Shown: positions 1-5,735, counted from the stretch's first letter. The stretch is 7,064 nt of DNA from an uncultured Megasphaera sp. (GCA_902464195.1 CABQJB010000106.1:1-7064); one strand, 5' to 3'. Notes: generated by a model not told the origin, from the letters alone. Numbers and translations: made by a program.

Positions 1-50
1 CCGTATTCGCGTTCTAAATAGCATATTCGCTATTTAGAACGCGAATACGG
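1..50. repeat. Perfect 21-bp inverted repeat (8-base loop) at the window edge
   Basis: Bases 1-21 are the exact reverse complement of 30-50, separated by the 8-base loop CATATTCG. The right arm is in frame with the LysR coding sequence (residues RYLEREYG) while the left arm reads PYSRSK followed by a TAG at 19-21, which no LysR protein would have there. The left arm therefore looks like a fold-back copy of the gene's own coding sequence rather than natural upstream DNA. This is typical of a chimeric read or a palindromic contig end, though a real inversion junction cannot be excluded from the sequence alone. Confidence 0.9.
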
Positions 51-789
51 GACCAAACTCTTTAGTTACAAGGGGAAACACCTGCAGCTGACCCAGGCTG
101 GTCACATCCTTTGGAATGCCGTGACTGCCATCAGCCATGACGATGCCATCTTGAAAGAGCATCTCCGTGATTTGCAGCATAACCGCTCCTTGTCTTTTGG
201 TGCGACGCCAACGGCTGGCGTGGGGATTCTCGATAAGTTGGCTGACCTGCTCAAGCATAACGACGATATGAATCTCCGCATGGAAATTGCCGATGCTGAA
301 AAACTGCTCCAGTCCCTGGATGATGGTGCCATTGATTTCGCCATCGTCGAAAGCTCCTTTGACCAGGGGCGCTATGAATCGCTCTTATTTTCTAATGAAC
401 CGATTGTCGCTGTCTGCGGCACAGGCTATGAAGCGCCGGAGGAAATGACACTGTCTGAACTCATGCGCTATCGGGTCATCGTCCGCGAACGCCATGCCGG
501 CGCCCGCCGGATTTTAGAACATAAGCTGGCAGAACAGGGGTACACACTGGAACATTTCCCGGCCCGCTATGAAGTGGGCAGCCTGTCGGCCGTCAAAGGG
601 CTGGCCTGCCGCGACTGCGGTATTGCATTTTTATATGAAAAATCGGTTCAGAAAGAACTGGCTGACGGGACGCTGCGGCGCATTGTCGTCAAGGATTTTT
701 CCGTCATGCACGCATTTTCATTCTTGTGGCGCAAAGGCAGCATGTATCGCGCTTTATTCACACAGATATACGACCAGTTGAAGGACTGA
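22..789 (+). CDS. LysR-family transcriptional regulator, 5' end missing
   Basis: This is the C-terminal ~255 residues of a LysR-type DNA-binding regulator. The frame is open from base 22 and begins HIRYLEREYGTKLF, followed by LQLTQAG, which is the end of the LysR winged helix-turn-helix: the recognition-helix end, the wing and the start of the linker helix. About 35 N-terminal residues are missing. A GTG at 121 is internal and is not the true start. The effector-binding domain starts near base 187 (SLSFGATPTAGVG), includes IDFAIVE and ends WRKGSMYRALFTQIYDQLKD. The glycine loop of the second subdomain reads GLACRDCGIAFLYE, giving a CxxC pair (codons 607-609 and 616-618). The gene lies 54 nt upstream of the scaffold gene on the same strand with no terminator between them, so it may regulate or be co-transcribed with that operon. 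The effector is unknown. The family call is secure; the link to the operon is inference. Confidence 0.93.
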   Translation, partial: HIRYLEREYGTKLFSYKGKHLQLTQAGHILWNAVTAISHDDAILKEHLRDLQHNRSLSFGATPTAGVGILDKLADLLKHNDDMNLRMEIADAEKLLQSLDDGAIDFAIVESSFDQGRYESLLFSNEPIVAVCGTGYEAPEEMTLSELMRYRVIVRERHAGARRILEHKLAEQGYTLEHFPARYEVGSLSAVKGLACRDCGIAFLYEKSVQKELADGTLRRIVVKDFSVMHAFSFLWRKGSMYRALFTQIYDQLKD

Positions 790-827
790 GTCCTATACGT
801 GCTGCTTTTTATTTCTCATACATTTTG

Positions 828-835
828 AAAGGGTG
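828..835 (+). promoter_or_regulatory. Ribosome binding site of the NifU-like gene
   Basis: AAAGGGTG lies 8 nt before the ATG at 844 and supports that start over the internal ATG at 871, which has no purine-rich site at the right distance. No convincing -35/-10 pair was seen in the 54-nt gap 790-843, so transcription may enter from the LysR gene or from a promoter inside it. Confidence 0.6.
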
Positions 836-843
836 AAGAGAAC

Positions 844-1536
844 ATGTTATATTCAACAGAAGTTAAGAATATGTGTCCCGTCACGAAAGGCGCATATCAC
901 GGACCGGCACCGATTCCGGAAGAAGGCGAATGGGTACAGGTAAAGGAAATCAAAGATGTAAGCGGTCTGACCCACGGTGTAGGCTGGTGTGCTCCGCAGC
1001 AGGGCGCCTGCAAGCTGACCCTCAACGTCAAAGACGGCATCATCGAAGAAGCCCTCGTTGAAACTATCGGCTGTTCCGGCATGACTCATTCTGCTGCTAT
1101 GGCTTCGGAAATCCTTCCGGGCAAAACGCTTCTTGAAGCCCTCAACACCGACCTGGTCTGCGATGCTATCAACGTCGCTATGCGCCAGCTCTTCCTCCAG
1201 ATCGTCTATGGCCGTACCCAGACGGCATTCTCCGAAGGCGGTCTCCCCATCGGCGCCAGCCTGGACGACCTCGGCAAAGGCCTGCGCAGCCAGACCGGCA
1301 CCATGTTCGGTACGAAAGCCAAGGGCACGCGTTATCTGGAAATGACCGAAGGCTATGTCACCCGCATGGCACTCGATGAAGACAACCAGGTCATCGGCTA
1401 TGAATTCATCCACCTCGGCAAAATGATGGAAGCCATCAAGAAAGGCGTCGAACCGGCGAAAGCCATGGAAGACGCAAAAGGCCATTATGGCCGCTTTGAA
1501 GAAGCAGCTTCGTATATCGATCCGAGACAGCAATAG
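844..1536 (+). CDS. NifU-like iron-sulfur cluster scaffold protein (partner of GGGtGRT protein)
   Basis: A 230-residue cytoplasmic protein of the NifU/IscU N-terminal superfamily. Residues ~56-100 match the IscU core well: KLTLNV, then DGIIEEA, then GCSGMTHSAAMASEILPGKTLLEAL, the equivalent of E. coli IscU around Cys63. C77 is therefore the probable ligand cysteine. The other IscU ligand positions differ. The first cysteine (C37, in ACGDVMK) is replaced by a shifted pair, C49 in GWCAP and C56 in GACK; the IscU aspartate D39 is not seen; and the third cysteine (HCS motif) has no counterpart, this region reading TAFSEGGLPIGASLDDLG. C11 and C106 are the remaining cysteines. Residues ~145-230 are an extra C-terminal part absent from IscU. 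Known: IscU-type proteins assemble Fe-S clusters and pass them to apoproteins. Inferred: this member is specialised to work with the GGGtGRT protein encoded 12 nt downstream. Codon use is strongly biased (mostly ATC, GGC, GAA), suggesting high expression. Confidence 0.85.
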   Translation: MLYSTEVKNMCPVTKGAYHGPAPIPEEGEWVQVKEIKDVSGLTHGVGWCAPQQGACKLTLNVKDGIIEEALVETIGCSGMTHSAAMASEILPGKTLLEALNTDLVCDAINVAMRQLFLQIVYGRTQTAFSEGGLPIGASLDDLGKGLRSQTGTMFGTKAKGTRYLEMTEGYVTRMALDEDNQVIGYEFIHLGKMMEAIKKGVEPAKAMEDAKGHYGRFEEAASYIDPRQQ

Positions 1537-1540
1537 GAGG
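1535..1540 (+). promoter_or_regulatory. AGGAGG ribosome binding site overlapping the upstream stop codon
   Basis: A perfect AGGAGG shares its first two bases with the TAG stop (1534-1536) of the scaffold gene and sits 8 nt before the ATG at 1549. This fixes the start of the GGGtGRT gene and implies coupled translation of the two genes from one mRNA. Confidence 0.85.
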
Positions 1541-1548
1541 GCAAAACC

Positions 1549-2559
1549 ATGGAATTATTTGAAAGCTACGACAGAAGAATTGATAAGATCCTCGGCGTAC
1601 TGAAAGAATACGGTATCGGCAGCGTTGAAGAATGTCGCGATATCTGTGCAGCTGCCGGCCTGGATCCCTATAAAATCGTCAAAGACGTACAGCCTATCGC
1701 ATTTGAAAATGCTGGCTGGGCATACACCGTTGGCGCCGCTATCGCCATCAAGACCAATGCACGCACGGCTGTAGAAGCTGCGAAAGCTATCGGCATCGGC
1801 CTCCAGTCCTTCTGCATCCCCGGTTCGGTTGCTGAAGACCGCAAAGTCGGCCGCGGCCATGGCAACCTGGCAGCTATGCTCTTGCAGGATGAAACGAAAT
1901 GCTTCTGCTTCCTCGCAGGCCACGAATCTTTTGCAGCTGCTGAAGGCGCTATCGGCATCGTCCGCAATGCCAACAAGGCTCGTAAAGTGCCTCTCCGCGT
2001 CATCCTCAACGGCCTCGGCAAAGACGCTGCTCAGATCATTTCCCGTATCAACGGCTTCACCTATGTTCAGACCCAGTTCGATTATAAAACGGGTGAACTG
2101 AACATCGTCCGTGAAATCCCGTATTCCAAGAGCGAACGGGCCAATGTCCGCTGCTTCGGTGCCGACGATGTCCGCGAAGGCGTCGCTATCATGCACCACG
2201 AAGGCGTCGACGTTTCCATTACGGGCAACTCGACCAACCCGACCCGCTTCCAGCACCCCGTTGCCGGTACATATAAGAAAGAATGTATCGAAATGGGCAA
2301 GAAATACTTCTCCGTTGCATCCGGCGGCGGCACAGGCCGTACACTCCATCCGGACAACATGGCTGCCGGCCCGGCTTCTTACGGCATGACCGATACCATG
2401 GGCCGTATGCACAGCGATGCACAGTTCGCTGGCTCTTCGTCCGTACCGGCTCACGTAGAAATGATGGGCTTCCTCGGCATGGGCAACAACCCCATGGTTG
2501 GCGCATCCGTAGCTGTAGCCGTAGCCGTAGAAGGCGCTGCCAAAGCTGGCAAATTCTAA
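1549..2559 (+). CDS. GGGtGRT-family protein (function unknown)
   Basis: A 336-residue protein carrying the name-giving motif GGGTGRTLHPDN at residues 259-270, followed by MAAGPASYGMTDTMGRMHSD and a small-residue-rich C-terminus (MGNNPMVGASVAVAVAV). The family is widespread in anaerobes and is known only as a conserved protein, usually next to a NifU-like scaffold as here. No signal peptide is seen; the alternating VAVAVAV stretch near 321-327 is too short for a membrane span. Seven cysteines (29, 33, 89, 118, 120, 202, 246) include a CFC pair (118-120) and a CxxxC (29-33), which could bind metal or an Fe-S cluster, although this is inference. Glycine-rich loops (AIGIG at 80-84, GRGHGN at 101-106, GGGTG at 259-263) would suit nucleotide or phosphate binding, again unproven. 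Gene end: tandem TAA TAA, then a strong terminator. Codon bias matches the upstream gene and suggests an abundant protein. Confidence 0.9.
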   Translation: MELFESYDRRIDKILGVLKEYGIGSVEECRDICAAAGLDPYKIVKDVQPIAFENAGWAYTVGAAIAIKTNARTAVEAAKAIGIGLQSFCIPGSVAEDRKVGRGHGNLAAMLLQDETKCFCFLAGHESFAAAEGAIGIVRNANKARKVPLRVILNGLGKDAAQIISRINGFTYVQTQFDYKTGELNIVREIPYSKSERANVRCFGADDVREGVAIMHHEGVDVSITGNSTNPTRFQHPVAGTYKKECIEMGKKYFSVASGGGTGRTLHPDNMAAGPASYGMTDTMGRMHSDAQFAGSSSVPAHVEMMGFLGMGNNPMVGASVAVAVAVEGAAKAGKF

Positions 2560-2573
2560 TAAAATCCGTATGT

Positions 2574-2633
2574 AAAAAAGAGGCTGTCGCATTAAGACAG
2601 CCTCTTTTTGAGCTTTAAGTTTGTAGTTTTTAG
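2574..2633 (-). repeat. 60-bp hairpin-containing repeat element, copy 1 (reverse orientation)
   Basis: The reverse complement of this segment matches 3891-3950 at 58 of 60 positions by hand alignment. The only differences are at 3892 and 3911. The element consists of an AAAAACTACAAACTTAAA leader followed by the 14-bp hairpin with loop TTAATGC. Identity covers the non-stem leader as well as the hairpin, so this is a dispersed repeat and not just two similar terminators. Confidence 0.88.
2575..2609. terminator. Rho-independent terminator T1 after the scaffold/GGGtGRT operon
   Basis: A perfect 14-bp stem (left arm 2575-2588 AAAAAGAGGCTGTC, right arm 2596-2609) with the 7-base loop GCATTAA, starting 15 nt after the stop codon. 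The stem has A-runs on the left and T-runs on the right, so it can work in both directions. It is part of a 60-bp element repeated in inverse orientation at 3891-3950. Confidence 0.92.
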
Positions 2634-2700
2634 TTTGTAGCAAATGGTAAAAAAATTTAAAGTAATCTTCTACAAACTACAAACTCCGTACTACAAACTA
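2619..2700. repeat. CTACAAAC-motif cluster with long inverted repeat
   Basis: The motif CTACAAA occurs at 2670, 2677 and 2691 on the + strand, and as TTTGTAG at 2620 and 2634. Segment 2625-2640 pairs with 2670-2685 at 15 of 16 positions around a 29-base loop. Further copies of the motif lie at 2801, 3898 and, with one change, 2815. This is non-coding, AT-rich DNA between the GGGtGRT operon and the hydrolase gene. Confidence 0.75.
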
Positions 2701-2748
2701 TAAAGTAAAAGGGGCCTTGCATGATGGCAAAAATCTTCGTGCGACAGT
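2654..2748 (+). repeat. ~95-bp intergenic direct repeat, copy A
   Basis: It aligns without gaps to copy B, 124 bp downstream. Bases 2676-2690 are identical to 2800-2814, and over 2676-2748 I count 59 of 73 matches. The 14 differences are 13 transitions and 1 transversion. The shared 9-mer AATTTAAAG at 2654-2662 extends the match leftward, with a poorly matched stretch between. An ATGATGG follows in both copies, but the reading frame closes early in copy B, so I do not call a gene here. Copy A also contains a possible weak hairpin, GGCAAAAA (2726-2733) with TTTTTGCC (2753-2760). Confidence 0.8.
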
Positions 2749-2777
2749 TCCTTTTTTGCCGTCAGCAGATGGCTTTA

Positions 2778-2872
2778 AATTTAAAGGTTTTCGCTAAAAA
2801 CTACAAACTCCGTACTACAAGCTATAAAGTGAAAAGGACCGCGCATGATGGTAGAAGCCTTTGTATGACAAT
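2778..2872 (+). repeat. ~95-bp intergenic direct repeat, copy B
   Basis: The diverged partner of copy A, at a constant offset of 124 bp. It holds CTACAAACTCCGTA at 2801-2814 and ATGATGG at 2845-2851. The copy ends about 10 bp before the promoter region of the cell-wall hydrolase gene, so transcripts of that gene begin just downstream of the repeat. Confidence 0.78.
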
Positions 2873-2902
2873 GGCCCTATACTATAAATGTAGTGAAAAA
2901 AA

Positions 2903-2911
2903 TGGTATAAT
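2903..2911 (+). promoter_or_regulatory. Extended -10 promoter of the NlpC/P60 hydrolase gene
   Basis: TGGTATAAT is a perfect extended -10 (TGnTATAAT) 38 nt before the start codon. No good -35 lies 16-18 bp upstream, as is usual for extended -10 promoters. A second, weaker candidate is TTGTAT (2861-2866) with TATAAA (2883-2888) and a 16-bp spacer. Confidence 0.6.
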
Positions 2912-2949
2912 TAACTAACTATGTTACAAATTTGGGAAAGGGGTATTCC

Positions 2950-3888
2950 ATGGATACGACAAAGAAGATAGCCGTTATGCTGGGGGTGTGCTTCATGACG
3001 TCCCTGTCGGTGGCTGGTGCGACGTTCCATCCCGGTGACAAGGGACATCAGATTACTGAAATCCAGCAGGCTTTGACGGCGCATGGTTATGATACGGATG
3101 CGGATGGCGACTATGGCGATTCGACCCAGGCCGCAGTCCGTCAGTTCCAGGCAGACCACGGACTGGATTGTGATGGCATCATCGGCGCCGCTACGTATGA
3201 AGCCCTCATGGGGGAAGCCATGCCGGAAAACAGGACTTCGCAGGGAGGGGCGGCTTCATACGCTTTGCCGGCTGTTACGGCAGACAATGAAGTCCGCGTG
3301 ATCCAGCAGGCACTGGCCAATGATGGCTATACCGTCGATGTCGATGGCGTTTTTGGCGTCGGGACGGAACAGGCCATCCGCCAGTTCCAGGCCGACCATG
3401 GGCTGGAAACGGACGGTATCGTCGGCCAGTCGACTTTTTATGCCCTTACCGGGCAGAGCCTGCCCAATGGCCCTATCCGCCGTTTCGGCAACGGCGGCTA
3501 TAATGGCCTGGCCCGCGTCGAAAGTCCGGCGGCTACGCATATCCTCGACATTGCCAACCAGTATATCGGCGTTCCCTATATCTTTGGCGGTTCGACGCCG
3601 TCCGGCTTCGACTGTTCCGGCTTCACGCGCTACGTCTATTCGGCAGCCGGCATCGACTTGCCGCGCAGTGCCGACGAACAGTATGACGTAGGCTATTCCG
3701 TTTCCATGGCTAACCTGCAGCCTGGCGACCTGGTCTTCTTCTCGACATATGATTCGGGCATTTCCCACGTCGGCATCTATATTGGCAATCACCAGTTCAT
3801 CAATGCCGCCAGCGATGGCGTCAGCATCTCCGATATGGACAGCAGTTATTGGGCTGCCCGCTACATCGGAGCCAAGCGCGTCATGTAA
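2950..3888 (+). CDS. Secreted peptidoglycan hydrolase: two PG-binding domains plus NlpC/P60 endopeptidase
   Basis: A 312-residue exported cell-wall enzyme. Residues 1-24 form a signal peptide (KK, then a hydrophobic core, then SVAGA with likely cleavage before TF); there is no lipobox cysteine. Two PG_binding_1 domains follow, at about 27-90 and 110-172. Both carry a variant of Q(F)QADHGL-(D/E)xDGI(I/V)G. They are similar enough to be an internal duplication. After a short linker comes the NlpC/P60 domain (195-312), with FDCSGFTRYV (catalytic C222), PGDLVFF (258-264) and SHVGIYIG (H273). The third catalytic position, usually His in FIHA, is Asn here (FINA, N285). The family cleaves peptide stems, typically D-Glu to diamino acid bonds. 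The ATG at 2950 is chosen because AAAGGGG (2937-2943) lies 6 nt before it and the signal peptide then starts cleanly; an in-frame TTG at 2932 overlaps this ribosome site. The gene is alone between repeat elements and is probably monocistronic. Confidence 0.93.
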   Translation: MDTTKKIAVMLGVCFMTSLSVAGATFHPGDKGHQITEIQQALTAHGYDTDADGDYGDSTQAAVRQFQADHGLDCDGIIGAATYEALMGEAMPENRTSQGGAASYALPAVTADNEVRVIQQALANDGYTVDVDGVFGVGTEQAIRQFQADHGLETDGIVGQSTFYALTGQSLPNGPIRRFGNGGYNGLARVESPAATHILDIANQYIGVPYIFGGSTPSGFDCSGFTRYVYSAAGIDLPRSADEQYDVGYSVSMANLQPGDLVFFSTYDSGISHVGIYIGNHQFINAASDGVSISDMDSSYWAARYIGAKRVM

Positions 3889-3890
3889 AG

Positions 3891-3950
3891 CGAAAAACTA
3901 CAAACTTAAAACTCAAAAAGAGGCTGTCTTAATGCGACAGCCTCTTTTTT
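3891..3950 (+). repeat. 60-bp hairpin-containing repeat element, copy 2 (forward orientation)
   Basis: The inverse partner of the element at 2574-2633 (58 of 60 matches). It begins 3 nt after the hydrolase stop codon and ends on the first base of the stop codon of the opposite-strand gene. The two copies bracket the hydrolase gene and its upstream repeats, a span of about 1.26 kb. Confidence 0.88.
3915..3949. terminator. Bidirectional terminator T2 between convergent genes
   Basis: A perfect 14-bp stem (3915-3928 with 3936-3949) and loop TTAATGC, with an A-run on one side and a T-run on the other. It lies between the + strand hydrolase and the convergent - strand gene whose stop is at 3950-3952, so it probably ends transcription from both sides. 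Confidence 0.9.
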
Positions 3951-4723
3951 CAAAACGTTTTTTCAATAATCGCGACATCTTCGTCGGTTATGGTCAGGTC
4001 CGGTCCTTGGCGCAGAGCTTCGATGGCCTGGGTATCGACGACCCAGAGGGCCGGTGCCAGTTCGGCGGCGTGGTCTTTCATCCACGTTGCGATGGCCCGG
4101 GCGCCCTGGCTATAGGGCAGAGCGGCTTTGACGTAGCGGAAGTGGGAGCGGGGAACGGCTTTCATCGGCTGTTTCCATACTTCTTCGATTTCCAGGGTAT
4201 AGTCACATTCGTGATAGCCGTTGGATACGGCTTCGCGGCCGATGTCTTCCGTGTTCTTCTGGCCCATGTCGAGGAGCAGGTAGTCGTAGAGCAGGACCTG
4301 TTCCCATTTTGCCTTAAAGATATCCCGTTCGGGGAGAATCTGGCACGGGTCTTCGCTGTACAGGCGCAGCAAGTCCAGGACGAAGCGGAAGCGGTGGCGC
4401 TTGAAGGTGAAGTTCACGGCGTCGACATAGATTTCCCGCATGCGGATATACTGTTTCGTCTGTTCGCGGAAATCGCTGTCAAAATAGCTGATCGGCGTCT
4501 CGTGGCGGATATACTCGAACAGTTTCTCTTCCAGGACCATCCCCTTTTTGAGGGCTGCCCGGCGGTCGGCCGGGGCTGCCAGGGGATTGCGGAAGGTACG
4601 GTTCAGCCGGTCCAGATAGTTCAGGCAGGCCGTTTCCAGGGCCAGGGCGCTGAAAGGGCCGTTATCATGCTGATGTGAAAAAATTTCGTCTTTTTCTGCT
4701 GCCGATAGCAATGATGTGGACAT
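3950..4723 (-). CDS. Conserved-looking protein of unknown function, coupled to a LysR regulator
   Basis: A 257-residue protein that I do not recognise. It has no signal peptide and no hydrophobic span long enough for a membrane segment, so it is probably cytoplasmic. It is rich in charged and aromatic residues and looks mainly helical. Notable stretches are FRFVLDLLRLYSEDP and WEQVLLYDYLLLDMG in the middle, and the C-terminal ALWVVDTQAIEAL. There is no clear catalytic signature. The start is supported by GAGGAG (4733-4738), 9 nt before the ATG and located inside the last codons of the upstream LysR gene. The genes are separated by only 6 nt, so translation is probably coupled. It may be the target or partner of that regulator, which is inference from arrangement. 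It ends within the shared terminator T2. Confidence 0.8.
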   Translation of the reverse strand: MSTSLLSAAEKDEIFSHQHDNGPFSALALETACLNYLDRLNRTFRNPLAAPADRRAALKKGMVLEEKLFEYIRHETPISYFDSDFREQTKQYIRMREIYVDAVNFTFKRHRFRFVLDLLRLYSEDPCQILPERDIFKAKWEQVLLYDYLLLDMGQKNTEDIGREAVSNGYHECDYTLEIEEVWKQPMKAVPRSHFRYVKAALPYSQGARAIATWMKDHAAELAPALWVVDTQAIEALRQGPDLTITDEDVAIIEKTF

Positions 4724-4729
4724 CGTGAT

Positions 4730-5671
4730 CTACTCCTCTGAAAGGTAAGGATGTTCGGCTGCGGCACTCTGGATGGCCGCGTTGGCATCCTTGAAATAAT
4801 CTTTAAACGACTGTACCCATGTCCGGGATGGGTGCGATAAATAGCCCTTGCTTTTCCAGATCAGGGCCAGTGTCCAATAGAGATGGGGCTGGACGAGGGG
4901 GACGGAGACGGCAAGGTCCGGTGAAATCCGCTGACAGATCGTGTGCGGCATCAGGGAAATCCCCAGGCGGCCGGCAACCATCTGAGCCAGGAAGTCCCAG
5001 TTGCTGGAACGGCAGACGATCTTCGGATGGGCCATGATTTCCTGGAAAGCCGAACGCAGGTAGGGATTCAGGGAGAATCCGCTTGGGTAGAAGACGAACG
5101 TTTCGTCTTTGATATCCGACAAGGTCAGCGATGGCTGGGAGGCCAGGGGGTGATCCGGCCAGAGAACGACGTCGAGAGGTTCTTCGTGGAAGATGAAAAA
5201 TTCATAAGGAATTTCTGTCGTAATCGGCAGGGCGACGAACCCGACCTGGATGAGGCCGTCATCAATGGCGGATACGACGTCTTGGGAACCGACTTCCTTC
5301 ATTTCCAGTTCGATTTTGGGATATTTGTTGATGAAATGGGCGATGAACGGCGCGATGACGGAAGAGCCGATCATAGGCGGTACGCCGACGGACAATTTAC
5401 CGGCATTGAGCAGCTGTGGCGACTCCATTTCTTCATTTAGCTGGGTGAATCCCTTGATGAGTTCTTCGATTTTAGGAAGTAAATAGGAACCCGTTTCCGT
5501 AAGCTCTACATTTTTCCCCTTGCGGTCGAAGAGCTGGACACCCCAGTGTTCTTCCAGGGCTTTGATCCCCTTGCTGATCGACGGCTGGCTGATGTGCAGC
5601 GATTTTGAAGCTTTGGTAAAGCTTTTTTTGTGAGCGACTTCGATGAAGTATGTCAGTTGGAATAAATCCAT
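4730..5671 (-). CDS. LysR-family transcriptional regulator
   Basis: A full-length, 313-residue LysR-type regulator. The N-terminal winged helix-turn-helix (1-61) is textbook: MDLFQLTYFIEVAHKKSFTK, then the recognition helix SQPSISKGIKALEE, then VQLFDRKGKNVELTETG. The effector domain starts near residue 91 (KLSVGVPPMIGSSVIAPF) and includes GLIQVGFVALP and the GRLGISLMP loop typical of the second subdomain. The start at 5671 is chosen because LysR proteins commonly begin MDLFQL. The likely ribosome site AGAGGTG (5690-5684) is 12 nt away, a little long. An in-frame GTG at 5686 would add five residues but overlaps that site. The regulator is followed by an unknown gene in the same operon and faces dinB divergently. 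The effector cannot be told from sequence. The overall look resembles Bacillus-type LysR proteins of the CidR/YwbI kind, but this is weak. Confidence 0.94.
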   Translation of the reverse strand: MDLFQLTYFIEVAHKKSFTKASKSLHISQPSISKGIKALEEHWGVQLFDRKGKNVELTETGSYLLPKIEELIKGFTQLNEEMESPQLLNAGKLSVGVPPMIGSSVIAPFIAHFINKYPKIELEMKEVGSQDVVSAIDDGLIQVGFVALPITTEIPYEFFIFHEEPLDVVLWPDHPLASQPSLTLSDIKDETFVFYPSGFSLNPYLRSAFQEIMAHPKIVCRSSNWDFLAQMVAGRLGISLMPHTICQRISPDLAVSVPLVQPHLYWTLALIWKSKGYLSHPSRTWVQSFKDYFKDANAAIQSAAAEHPYLSEE

Positions 5672-5705
5672 GATATAATGTTTCACCTCTCTTTAGTATT
5701 CTTAT

Positions 5706-5735
5706 AGTTTACCATATTACGGAATGAAAATCCAA
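5706..5735 (-). promoter_or_regulatory. Candidate promoter of the LysR/unknown operon
   Basis: Read on the - strand, TTGGAT (5735-5730) is followed after 18 bp by TAAACT (5711-5706), preceded by TG in the extended -10 position (TGGTAAACT). It lies about 35 nt before the chosen start codon. A match by eye only. Confidence 0.5.

Noticed and set aside
783..793. Small dyad GGAC-TGA-GTCC at the LysR stop codon as a terminator
   Set aside because: The stem has only four base pairs and is not directly followed by a T-run, so it is too weak to call.
853..1533. Long antisense reading frame opposite the NifU-like gene
   Set aside because: It lies wholly opposite a gene with a clear family match and strong codon bias, which tends to leave the antisense frame open. 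Its protein has no recognisable domain and no ribosome site.
1555..2643. 362-codon antisense reading frame opposite the GGGtGRT gene
   Set aside because: Same cause as above. It starts in the terminator and repeat DNA, and its composition is that of a mirror frame.
2619..2872. Possible CRISPR array from the repeated CTACAAAC units
   Set aside because: The units are short, irregularly spaced and in both orientations, there are no uniform spacers and no cas genes nearby.
2721..2918. Small 65-codon frame starting ATGATGGCAAAA in the intergenic repeats
   Set aside because: It crosses both repeat copies and the promoter of the next gene. The equivalent frame in copy B hits TGA after seven codons, so the repeat is not preserving a protein.
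2932..2949. Upstream TTG start for the hydrolase
   Set aside because: It would overlap the ribosome binding site of the ATG at 2950 and add six residues before a clean signal peptide.
3749..4678. 309-codon + strand frame running through the hydrolase end, terminator and unknown gene
   Set aside because: It reads out of frame through a real gene, across a terminator and then antisense to another gene that has a good ribosome site.
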